Counted from the stretch's first letter, positions 1 to 5,152 are shown. The stretch is 5,161 nucleotides of DNA from JAVBMP01 sp031552315 (GCA_031552315.1 JAVBMP010000107.1:1-5161); one strand, 5' to 3'. The notes: a model not told the origin generated them from the sequence alone. A program made the numbers and translations.

Positions 1-428
1 CGGCTGCCGCTTTTGTAGGCCAGGCGTTCAAGGTCAAGCTTTTTCAGGGCGTCCCAGGCCATGGCCTCGGCCTCTGCCGGGCTTTTGCCCTGATTAAGCG
101 GGCCAAAGGCCACATCTTCCAGCACGGTGGGGCAAAACAGCTGGTCATCGGAATTTTGCAGCAAATACCCGCATTGCAGGCGCATGGCTATAAAATCTTC
201 TTCAGTACGCAGCGGCCGCCCTTCAAAGGTCATTTGTCCGCTTTGGGGCGGCACCAGTCCGCAAATGATGTGCAGCAAGGTGCTTTTGCCGCAACCGTTG
301 TCGCCGCTAAGCCCAAGGCGCGAGCCCTGGCGCAGGCACAAAGAAAAATCGCATAGCAACGGCTTTTCCTGGCCGGGCCAGGTAAAGCACAGCTTGTTTA
401 CTTCAAGAACAGGTTCTAAATTTTGCAT
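1..428 (-). CDS. nikO: ECF nickel transporter ATP-binding subunit NikO (3' part beyond window edge)
   Basis: This is the ATPase subunit that powers metal uptake from the cytoplasmic face. The first 142 codons are present and the gene runs off the left edge. Visible motifs are Walker A GDNGCGKST at residues 42-50 and a Q-loop around Q91 in the form LLQNSDDQLFCPTV, followed by EDVAFGPLN. That QNxDDQLF...EDVAFGP pattern is typical of CbiO/NikO/EcfA ATPases. The signature LSGGQ, Walker B and H-loop lie outside the window, so integrity cannot be judged. The ATG at 428-426 is the only start in this frame near the nikQ stop, 10 bases away. Its Shine-Dalgarno is weak, so translation probably depends on coupling to nikQ. 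It is the last visible gene of the operon. The metal (nickel rather than cobalt) is inferred from the neighbouring nikK and nikL. Confidence 0.93.
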   Translation of the reverse strand, partial: MQNLEPVLEVNKLCFTWPGQEKPLLCDFSLCLRQGSRLGLSGDNGCGKSTLLHIICGLVPPQSGQMTFEGRPLRTEEDFIAMRLQCGYLLQNSDDQLFCPTVLEDVAFGPLNQGKSPAEAEAMAWDALKKLDLERLAYKSGS

Positions 429-438
429 AGGTAAACAT

Positions 439-1254
439 TTACGGTATAAGCTTTAAAATATCCACAACAAAAAGTGTTATGGAAAAACAGGCTGCCCCGG
501 CTAAAAAAACGCGGCTGCGCCGCAATTCCGCCGCGTTTAGCGCCACCGGGTTTATAAAGGGGAATTTGCCGCAAAAACCGCGCAAGCGCATGGCATTGTT
601 CACGCGCTCCGCCTTGTTCCATGAACGCAGCAACAAACGCCCCAGCAACCAGGCCTGCACCCGGTAGGCCCGCAAGCTGCTGCCTGGTTGGAAGCCCCGC
701 AAGCGGGCGGCGCGGTTAAGCTTTTCCAGTTCCTCACCCAAACTGTACAAATGGCGCTGCGTCAAAAGAAACAGCAACGCGGCCTTTTCCGGCACCTTCA
801 ACCTGCGCATGGCATGGCCGTTGGCCGCGAAGGATGAAGTGCCCGCCAACGCCAAAGTGGCAATGATGGCCGCGTTGCTCTTCAAGGTAATAAGCAGGGC
901 CAGGGCCAGGCCGCTGCGTGTAAAGCTGAACGGCCCCACGCGCAGCAAAACATCCGCCGGGCCAAGGGGGGCTTCCCCCAAACGCAGGGGCAAAAAAATC
1001 CATAAAAAAATCAAAAAAATGTTGGCAAATGCCAGCTGGCGCAACAACTTCCTGGCGGGCAAACGCCCGGCAAGGCACAGCAACGCGGACGCCGCCAGGG
1101 CCAAAGCCGCCCAAAACGGGTTGCGCAGCAGGGCCACCGCCAAAGAAAACAGCAGCAACGCGGCCAGCTTGCAGGCCGGATCCAACCGGGTCAGGTCAAA
1201 AACGCCGCCAAAAGCGGCCCCGTCCGCCGCAAAAAGCCCTTCACCCGCGTTCAT
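439..1254 (-). CDS. nikQ: ECF nickel transporter transmembrane coupling subunit NikQ (CbiQ family)
   Basis: A 271-residue membrane protein of the EcfT/CbiQ family, which couples ATP hydrolysis in NikO to movement of the substrate subunit NikM. The N-terminal LDPACKLAALLLF (residues 24-36) matches the usual LDPRxKL start of the family. Hydrophobic segments lie at about 30-62, 72-92, 113-138 and 248-268. The two Ala-x-Arg-x-Arg-Gly coupling motifs, AARLRG (182-187) and AMRLRG (221-226), are both present with the arginines intact. These are the residues that dock into the ATPase. Length is normal for the family. The start codon overlaps the nikM stop in an ATGA junction, indicating translational coupling. 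The DNA for residues about 79-90 contains three runs of seven thymines (coding strand). The reading frame is nevertheless intact. Confidence 0.95.
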   Translation of the reverse strand: MNAGEGLFAADGAAFGGVFDLTRLDPACKLAALLLFSLAVALLRNPFWAALALAASALLCLAGRLPARKLLRQLAFANIFLIFLWIFLPLRLGEAPLGPADVLLRVGPFSFTRSGLALALLITLKSNAAIIATLALAGTSSFAANGHAMRRLKVPEKAALLFLLTQRHLYSLGEELEKLNRAARLRGFQPGSSLRAYRVQAWLLGRLLLRSWNKAERVNNAMRLRGFCGKFPFINPVALNAAELRRSRVFLAGAACFSITLFVVDILKLIP

Positions 1255-1997
1255 GCCCGTTTATCGCCTTCCAGTATAAAGCGCAGCATGTCCGGTTTTT
1301 CACGGCGCAGCAGGCCTACAATAAACACGGTGATCACCCCTTCCAGCAGCATAAGGGGTATGTTCAGCAAAAGGCTCATCAGCGCGGCGTATTCAAAGGC
1401 CTTGCCGGAAAGCAGAAGGGCGGCGGCTTCCAGCGTAGCGCTAAGCCCAACCGCCAAAGCGCCGCAGCCAAAGGCCCCAAGCATCCACATCTGAAAATGA
1501 ACCCGCTTGCGGCCTTGCGCCCCCGCATTTCCGTGGGCGGCATTTCCCTGAGCGGCGTCCCCGTGGGCGGAATCCCCGGCGGCAGAATGCCCGGGCTGCC
1601 CAATTTGGGCATCTTCAAAAAGCCCGCGCCGCAAAAGGGGCCGGAACAACCAGGCGGTAAATACCGCCGGAAAGGCCATAATGCAGGTGTTCACCCCAAG
1701 CGTGGTCAGCCCGCCAAACTGAAAGAGCAAGGCTTGCAACACCAGCGCCACAAAAATGGCCGGCACGGATGCCAGCCCCAAAATACAACCCAAAAGCCCG
1801 TTCAAAAGCAGGTGCAAGTCAACCAGCCCCACACGGAAATGCACAAGAGAGGCGCAAAAAAAACCGGCGGACAACATGGCTGTCGTCATTATATGATCCC
1901 ACGGCAGTTTGCGCAGCCCGGCCCCCAGCAGCACGGCCCCGCCAACAGCCCCGCTTATCAAAACCGGGGCGCTGAGCACACCTTCTGAAATATGCAT
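1251..1997 (-). CDS. nikM: ECF nickel transporter substrate-specific subunit NikM (CbiM family)
   Basis: The 248-residue substrate-binding S-component that takes the metal through the inner membrane. It begins MHISEGVLSAPVL. In this family the free amino terminus and His2 are metal ligands (known from NikM/CbiM structures), so the start at 1997 is fixed by function as well as by GAGGAG eight bases upstream. His62, in DLHLLLNGLLG, is the likely second histidine ligand. About seven hydrophobic segments (near 11-28, 36-55, 60-75, 78-92, 103-122, 168-190, 198-224) give an N-out, C-in topology supported by arginines at 119, 123, 124 and 163-165. The C-terminal IPLMLLEGVITVFIV...RREKPDML block is characteristic. 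Unusual is a cytoplasmic insert, about residues 128-167, built from pentapeptide repeats and carrying four histidines. NikM-type rather than cobalt CbiM is inferred from nikK/nikL and the absence of cbiN. Confidence 0.95.
   Translation of the reverse strand: MHISEGVLSAPVLISGAVGGAVLLGAGLRKLPWDHIMTTAMLSAGFFCASLVHFRVGLVDLHLLLNGLLGCILGLASVPAIFVALVLQALLFQFGGLTTLGVNTCIMAFPAVFTAWLFRPLLRRGLFEDAQIGQPGHSAAGDSAHGDAAQGNAAHGNAGAQGRKRVHFQMWMLGAFGCGALAVGLSATLEAAALLLSGKAFEYAALMSLLLNIPLMLLEGVITVFIVGLLRREKPDMLRFILEGDKRA
1518..1592 (-). repeat. 15-bp tandem repeat, five units, inside nikM
   Basis: Five degenerate 15-bp units encode residues 136-160 of NikM as pentapeptides GHSAA, GDSAH, GDAAQ, GNAAH, GNAGA. 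The consensus is G-[HDN]-[SA]-A-x. The units keep the reading frame, so copy-number change would only lengthen or shorten the predicted cytoplasmic loop between helices five and six. Confidence 0.8.
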
Positions 1998-2005
1998 ACG
2001 GCAAG

Positions 2006-2011
2006 CTCCTC
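2006..2011 (-). promoter_or_regulatory. Shine-Dalgarno of nikM
   Basis: GAGGAG lies eight bases upstream of the ATG at 1997-1995. It supports the start that exposes Met1-His2. Confidence 0.75.
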
Positions 2012-2017
2012 AGATCG

Positions 2018-2035
2018 CGTTAAAATTGAAATTAC
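2018..2035 (-). repeat. 18-base motif upstream of nikM, copy 1 of a repeated pair
   Basis: The minus strand reads GTAATTTCAATTTTAACG. It differs at two of 18 positions from a block upstream of nikL (3120-3137). Its near edge lies 21 bases from the nikM ATG. It is A/T-rich in an otherwise G/C-rich region and precedes the Shine-Dalgarno. Function is unknown; a regulator site, a translation enhancer or an RNA-processing site are all possible. Confidence 0.6.
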
Positions 2036-2124
2036 CCTTTCCTCAAGCCGCCAGTTCCGGGACAAGACGCATTGTACCCTTGCCAGAATGCAGCCAGTCG
2101 AAATGCCGCGCCATGCGCCAAAAT

Positions 2125-3099
2125 TCATTCTCTGCCTCTGGGCCGGACGCGCATGGGCGGGCGTATGCGCCTGTTGGTCACGGCCCAGGCTGTAAAGCCG
2201 CCTATGCCTATTATCCAGCCCAGTCCGCCCAAAATTTCACGCCAGCCGGGGTCTTTGGGGGCGGACTGTTCCGCAAGAGCATGCTGCAAGGGGGCCATGG
2301 CCTTTTGCGTTTCTTCCCGCACCAGTCCGCGCAGCAGGGCAAGTTCCGCCGGGCTGAAAGGCCCATGCCCGTTTGGCCCGCCAGACACATTTAGTTCTGG
2401 CACACTCAATTCCGGCACATTTAGTTCTGGCGCACTCAATTTTTGCGGCGCAAATTCGGCAGCCCGCGCCGCTTCAGGCTCAAGCGCTGTTCCGGCTGTT
2501 CCGCCCGCCATACCGGCCTGACCGGGTTTACCGGCTTGCCCCGGCCCGCCAGCCAGTTCCGCATGTCCCGTCTGCTCTGCCCGCTCTGCCTGTCCAGCCT
2601 GATCTGCCTGTCCGGGCTGATCTGCCTGTCCGGGCTGTTCCGGCAAGCCCGACAAGGCGCTTCCCGACCGGGGTTGGGCCGGCTGGTACGCCTGCAATGG
2701 CAGCTTAAATTCCGCCCGGTGCCCGGCCCCTGCTTCCACAATAAAGCACAGCTCCGCATTAAAGGCAATAGTCTGTTCAATTTGAGCATTTCGCGCAACG
2801 CACCATTCCCCTCGCTCGTTGCTTGCGCCCTGAGCCAGAATTTGGCCGTCCGGGCCTTCCACCCGCACGTTGCTGCCCCGCGCCGGGCTATTTTTGCTGA
2901 AATAACTTTTGGAACAAATTTGCCCGCCTTCTTCCCAGGCAAATATAAAAAGACTGTGCGCCATGGCCGCAGGGGGCAAAGCCGTCCCCAGAAAGGACAG
3001 CGCCAAAAAGAAGGCGGCAGCCCCAAAAGCGGATGCCCGCTTCAGCCCCAAATGGCTGAATAAACCGGTCTGGCCAGCCTGGCTGGAATAACCCTTCAT
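2125..3099 (-). CDS. nikL: Nickel transport auxiliary protein NikL (signal peptide, periplasmic domain, C-terminal membrane anchor)
   Basis: An accessory subunit of NikMKLQO-type nickel transporters, 324 residues from this start. A long signal peptide ends in PPAAMA, so the mature chain would begin with His48 (HSLFIFAWEEG). A small beta-rich domain follows, ending in the family motif AGAGHRAE (123-130). Next come a low-complexity Gly/Gln/Ala/Pro linker (about 137-243), an amphipathic stretch with LVREETQKAMAPLQ, and a membrane helix at about 289-308 (ILGGLGWIIGIGG) followed by arginines. This C-terminal LVREE...LGGIG layout is what I know of the family. Three cysteines (62, 100, 118) lie in the periplasmic domain. 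An alternative ATG at 3117 would add six residues and has no visible Shine-Dalgarno. I chose 3099 because its 41-base upstream block aligns without gaps with that of nikM. The linker is unusually long and made of DNA repeats. Confidence 0.88.
   Translation of the reverse strand: MKGYSSQAGQTGLFSHLGLKRASAFGAAAFFLALSFLGTALPPAAMAHSLFIFAWEEGGQICSKSYFSKNSPARGSNVRVEGPDGQILAQGASNERGEWCVARNAQIEQTIAFNAELCFIVEAGAGHRAEFKLPLQAYQPAQPRSGSALSGLPEQPGQADQPGQADQAGQAERAEQTGHAELAGGPGQAGKPGQAGMAGGTAGTALEPEAARAAEFAPQKLSAPELNVPELSVPELNVSGGPNGHGPFSPAELALLRGLVREETQKAMAPLQHALAEQSAPKDPGWREILGGLGWIIGIGGFTAWAVTNRRIRPPMRVRPRGRE
2387..2440 (-). repeat. 24-bp direct repeat with 30-bp period inside nikL
   Basis: Copies at 2387-2410 and 2417-2440 differ at one base. 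With the bases between them they encode APELNV-PELSV-PELNV, a five-residue repeat in the linker before the NikL membrane anchor. The frame is preserved. Confidence 0.85.
2583..2636 (-). repeat. 18-bp tandem repeat inside nikL
   Basis: Two identical 18-bp units (2601-2618 and 2619-2636) encode QPGQAD twice. A third unit, 2583-2600, matches at 15 of 18 positions, and more diverged copies continue to about 2565. The repeats build the Gly/Gln/Ala-rich linker of NikL. Confidence 0.88.
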
Positions 3100-3119
3100 A
3101 ATAACTCGCACTCTCATTT

Positions 3120-3137
3120 CATTAAAATTGAATTTAC
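3120..3137 (-). repeat. 18-base motif upstream of nikL, copy 2 of a repeated pair
   Basis: The minus strand reads GTAAATTCAATTTTAATG, 16 of 18 identical to the block upstream of nikM (2018-2035). It lies 21 bases from the ATG at 3099, the same distance as in nikM. It overlaps the region that would hold the Shine-Dalgarno of the alternative start at 3117. Confidence 0.6.
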
Positions 3138-3225
3138 ACCTTGCACTCGAAAGCTGGAATCACCTGCGGCAAGTTACAGCTAAATAATGGCAACCGGCTG
3201 CAATGAAAAGTTTTTTGCTACACTG

Positions 3226-3252
3226 GCCTAGAGGGCAACAGGCCCTCTGGGC
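3226..3252 (-). other. Intercistronic stem-loop between nikK and nikL
   Basis: AGAGGGC (3230-3236) pairs perfectly with GCCCTCT (3242-3248) across a five-base loop. The flanks 3226-3228 and 3250-3252 add three pairs beyond one A-C mismatch in the minus-strand RNA. No uridine run follows on either strand, so it is not a classic terminator. It starts nine bases past the nikK stop. A likely role is protection of the nikK message or partial attenuation, giving more NikK than the downstream membrane subunits. Confidence 0.6.
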
Positions 3253-3260
3253 AGCATAAT

Positions 3261-4067
3261 CTACTTCTTGCTCAGCGGATCCACGCGCGGGGCATGGTGG
3301 GCGCGTAGCCAGAGCACGGCCCCAAGTTCCACCTTTTTTTCCTTGCCCTGGTGCTGCAAGGTTTCCGGCGCGGTATTCAGCGCGGCAAAACCCCACCAGC
3401 CTTCCAGCGGCATTACATAGGAAAACACGCCGTCAGCATCGGCCAGCACCGTCTGGGTTATCAGCATTTCATTCGGGGCATCCCCGCGCAAATCCGGGCC
3501 GGGGTACCATTCCACTTCCACTTCCGCGCCGGGCACAGGCTTGCCGTCCAGCAGCACCCGCCCCTGAAAAAGGTTGCCCGCGTAAAGCGCATAAGGTTTT
3601 ACCAGCGGCACAATTTCCGTGCGCAGCCCAAGCGGTTCATTCCACCCCTCGTCTTCGCCAAAGGCGCTGGTTATGGCCTTGGTGTGGTGAATGATGAAGC
3701 AATCTTCCGCCTCTTCCCAATAGGGTTGCGGCTCCATTACAAAGCTGTAAAGGCCGGGCCGGGCAAGGGCGTATTCCACGCGCCACGCGCTGTGCCCCTG
3801 CTCCTTTGCTTCCTTCAGAGCGAGCAGCAGGTCTGTGGCCTTGCCGTCGTGCCACACGGCAAAGGACTTGGGCCTGGCAAGATCCATGCCTTTGTTTTCA
3901 AAGGGATGCCAGAACTTTAGCTGTAATTCCACTTTGTTATGCGCGGCATCCATAACCACCTGTTCTGAAGGCAACACCATGCCAAAATGCGCCAGGCCCA
4001 TAGCCGGAGCGCTCAGGCCGCAAAACAGCAAAAGCGGCAGCGCAAACAACAAACGAACTCTGCTCAT
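3261..4067 (-). CDS. nikK: Periplasmic nickel transport protein NikK (DUF4198 family)
   Basis: A 268-residue secreted protein, first gene of the nickel uptake operon. Residues 1-26 form a signal peptide (MSRVR, hydrophobic core, then PAMGLA). Cleavage after Ala26 would leave His27 as the mature N-terminus (HFGMVLPSE). Cys16 is not in a proper lipobox, so a lipoprotein is unlikely. The DUF4198 hallmark KFWHPFENKGMDL starts near residue 51 and is followed by PKSFAVW. More histidines occur in FIIHHTK and in the C-terminal LRAHHAPRVDP. There is no C-terminal membrane helix, so the mature protein should be soluble in the periplasm. By family it works with NikL to deliver Ni(II) to NikM; the exact step is inferred. 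The start at 4067 is backed by GGAGGAGG directly upstream. A GTGTTAC direct repeat lies immediately before that. Confidence 0.9.
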   Translation of the reverse strand: MSRVRLLFALPLLLFCGLSAPAMGLAHFGMVLPSEQVVMDAAHNKVELQLKFWHPFENKGMDLARPKSFAVWHDGKATDLLLALKEAKEQGHSAWRVEYALARPGLYSFVMEPQPYWEEAEDCFIIHHTKAITSAFGEDEGWNEPLGLRTEIVPLVKPYALYAGNLFQGRVLLDGKPVPGAEVEVEWYPGPDLRGDAPNEMLITQTVLADADGVFSYVMPLEGWWGFAALNTAPETLQHQGKEKKVELGAVLWLRAHHAPRVDPLSKK

Positions 4068-4069
4068 AT

Positions 4070-4077
4070 CCTCCTCC
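4070..4077 (-). promoter_or_regulatory. Shine-Dalgarno of nikK
   Basis: GGAGGAGG lies two bases before the ATG at 4067, and its GGAGG core (4073-4077) has five-base spacing. It is the strongest ribosome binding site in the operon and directly abuts the putative operator at 4078. Confidence 0.85.
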
Positions 4078-4104
4078 GTGTTACTTTGTTGTAAATCGTG
4101 TTAC
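4078..4104. promoter_or_regulatory. Putative nickel-responsive operator (GTGTTAC direct repeat)
   Basis: GTGTTAC occurs at 4078-4084 and again at 4098-4104, separated by 13 bases. From memory, the NikR operator proposed for Desulfovibrio is GTGTTAC-N13/14-GTAACAC. The half-site sequence and spacer match, but here the second half is in direct rather than inverted orientation. A weak inverted half-site, GTAAATC, lies at 4091-4097. The position next to the Shine-Dalgarno suits repression of nik expression when nickel is plentiful. Confidence 0.55.
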
Positions 4105-4131
4105 TCAACCTTTCCGCTATTTCCAGGTTTC

Positions 4132-4158
4132 TGTCAAGGCAACTTTAAGAAATGTCAA
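4132..4158 (-). promoter_or_regulatory. Candidate -35 elements upstream of nikK
   Basis: The minus strand has perfect TTGACA hexamers at 4158-4153 and 4137-4132, exactly 21 bases apart. Neither is followed at 16-18 bases by a good TATAAT box, so the promoter is not firmly placed. The paired TTGACA could alternatively be regulator half-sites. Confidence 0.3.
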
Positions 4159-4229
4159 GTCAGACTGATATAACAGAGCGGCATACAAGAATATTTCAAA
4201 ATGAAGAAAAATTTGTTCCGGAAAAAATA

Positions 4230-4278
4230 CTTTTTTTGTAAAAAAAAGCTTGCTTTTCTCAATCGATTTCGCTAAATG
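4230..4278 (+). promoter_or_regulatory. Putative tRNA-Phe promoter with A/T-tract upstream element
   Basis: TTGCTT (4250-4255) and TAAATG (4273-4278) are 17 bases apart. They would start transcription a few bases before the tRNA at 4291. Directly upstream, T7 and A8 runs (4231-4247) resemble an UP element or a bent-DNA site, as expected for a stable RNA promoter. The -10 box is a poor match. Confidence 0.45.
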
Positions 4279-4290
4279 AATGCTTCGCAC

Positions 4291-4366
<76 letters not shown>

Positions 4367-4388
4367 TTAAATTTTCCAAAATAGTCCA

Positions 4389-4431
4389 AGAAGGGCCGGT
4401 ATCACTGATAAAACAGGATACCGGCCCTTCT
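4389..4431 (+). terminator. 15-bp hairpin downstream of tRNA-Phe
   Basis: Arms 4389-4403 and 4417-4431 are perfectly complementary over 15 bp. The loop holds a further CTG/CAG pairing. It starts 23 bases after the tRNA and probably ends its transcript. There is no uridine run after it (TCTCATTG), so it is an atypical terminator and could also act from the other side. Confidence 0.55.
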
Positions 4432-4514
4432 CATTGCTCCAGTAAAGACCAACAAAGCATGGTGACAGCCAGCAATTTTGATGGTATATCTGTTTGTAGT
4501 TTTTCTTACTTATG

Positions 4515-4527
4515 CCTGAACTTCAGG
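4515..4527. promoter_or_regulatory. Small palindrome upstream of the integrase remnant
   Basis: CCTGAA-C-TTCAGG is a perfect six-base inverted repeat around one base. It ends five bases before the Shine-Dalgarno GGAGG (4533-4537) of the decayed integrase. It could be an old repressor operator. Six base pairs can arise by chance. Confidence 0.3.
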
Positions 4528-4547
4528 TTAACGGAGGAAATACCAAT

Positions 4548-4660
4548 ATGCCCCTCCCGATACCAGCATCAAGAACGCAAAGCCGACTGCCAAGGCGCAA
4601 AAGCTTTCCGATGACGAAGGGTTTGGTAATTCACCCAATTTTAGCAGTCCTTCAAAGTAG
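4548..4660 (+). pseudogene. Decayed P4-type tyrosine integrase, N-terminal fragment with frameshift
   Basis: GGAGG at 4533-4537 leads to ATG at 4548, which encodes MPL. From 4559, one frame over, the DNA reads DTSIKNAKPTAKAQKLSDDEG up to 4621. This closely matches the N-terminus of P4-like integrases with an arm-binding domain (known pattern: M-x-LTD-x-x-I-K-N-A-K-P-x-x-K-x-x-KL-x-D-x-x-G-L). Restoring one base, as in ACC for Thr4, would join start and body as MPLTDTSIKNAKP. No start codon exists in the body's own frame between the stop at 4529 and 4559, so the frameshift is real unless it is a sequencing error. Similarity ends near 4622 and a stop follows at 4658-4660. The catalytic domain (Arg-His-Arg-Tyr) is absent. 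It starts 181 bases after tRNA-Phe in the same direction, the usual place for an island integrase. In its own frame the ATG opens a 57-codon reading frame to 4721 with no recognisable product. Confidence 0.75.
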
Positions 4661-5029
4661 AGCCTATGCCGCTATGCGCCTTTTGCTTGGAAAAAGCGAG
4701 AAATCAAAGGCGCACAGCTAGTAAATTCTGTTAAAATTTTTTGCACTAGACACTAGAAACACAACGCACCCGCGCCTGTTCACCCCACTGTTATCTTAGT
4801 GGAGGCCATCGCACAATGGCCTTTTTGCCCTTTTACTGCGTCGTGCTTCGTCCCGCGCGAAGGGCATATATACTTGAATATACTCCCTCCGCACGGAACC
4901 TACGGGATAGGGGCACTCCTTGTAAAAGAACAAAAATTCTCACTGTGCAACGGCCTCTAGTGCCAAATGCCCCAGCCCCTGGTGGTTCTGGTCAGAAAAA
5001 GTGGCACAGGAGTGGCACAAAATTTATAC
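4661..5029. other. Non-coding interval between integrase remnant and tRNA-Ala terminator
   Basis: No convincing gene on either strand. Visible are a nested stem-loop (4676-4683 with 4706-4713), a tandem CACTAGA pair (4744-4757) and its imperfect inverted partner (4956-4967). A plus-strand terminator lies at 4803-4826, ATATACT is repeated at 10-bp spacing (4868-4884), and AGTGGCACA is repeated at 11-bp spacing (5000-5019). The stretch is best read as degraded residue of a mobile element, but no second tRNA-Phe 3'-end copy (attR) is visible here. Confidence 0.5.
4803..4826 (+). terminator. Intrinsic terminator, plus strand
   Basis: AGGCCAT (4803-4809) and ATGGCCT (4816-4822) form a seven-pair stem with a six-base loop, followed by a five-T run (4822-4826). 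A weaker CCACT/AGTGG hairpin (4785-4802) sits just before it. No intact gene upstream needs it, so it may be left over from a lost gene or end a small RNA. Confidence 0.65.
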
Positions 5030-5069
5030 AAAAAGAAAGGTGCTTACAGTCAACAACTGTAAGCACCTT
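5030..5069 (-). terminator. Intrinsic terminator of tRNA-Ala
   Basis: Arms 5037-5050 and 5056-5069 pair perfectly over 14 bp around a five-base loop. On the minus strand the stem is followed by TTTCTTTTTG. It begins eight bases after the tRNA-Ala 3' end. Confidence 0.9.
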
Positions 5070-5076
5070 AAATTTC

Positions 5077-5152
<76 letters not shown>

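Noticed and set aside
1029..1988. Long plus-strand reading frame antisense to nikQ/nikM
   Set aside because: It lies opposite well-identified genes, has low-complexity Pro/Gln/Lys-rich composition and no recognisable domain; it is a shadow of GC-rich coding sequence on the other strand.
2565..2636. CRISPR-like array
   Set aside because: The repeats are contiguous 18-bp units without spacers and encode an in-frame protein linker in nikL.
3261..4067. NikK as a lipoprotein through Cys16
   Set aside because: Residues before the cysteine (Leu-Leu-Phe) do not form a lipobox, and a good signal peptidase I site (GLA) follows at 24-26.
4105..4290. Cobalamin or other metal riboswitch in the nikK leader
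   Set aside because: No B12-box-like sequence or extended conserved structure is visible between the nikK start and tRNA-Phe.
4367..5076. Duplicate of the tRNA-Phe 3' end as attR
   Set aside because: I looked for a second copy of the T-arm and acceptor sequence and found none in the interval, so only the integrase trace supports an integration event.
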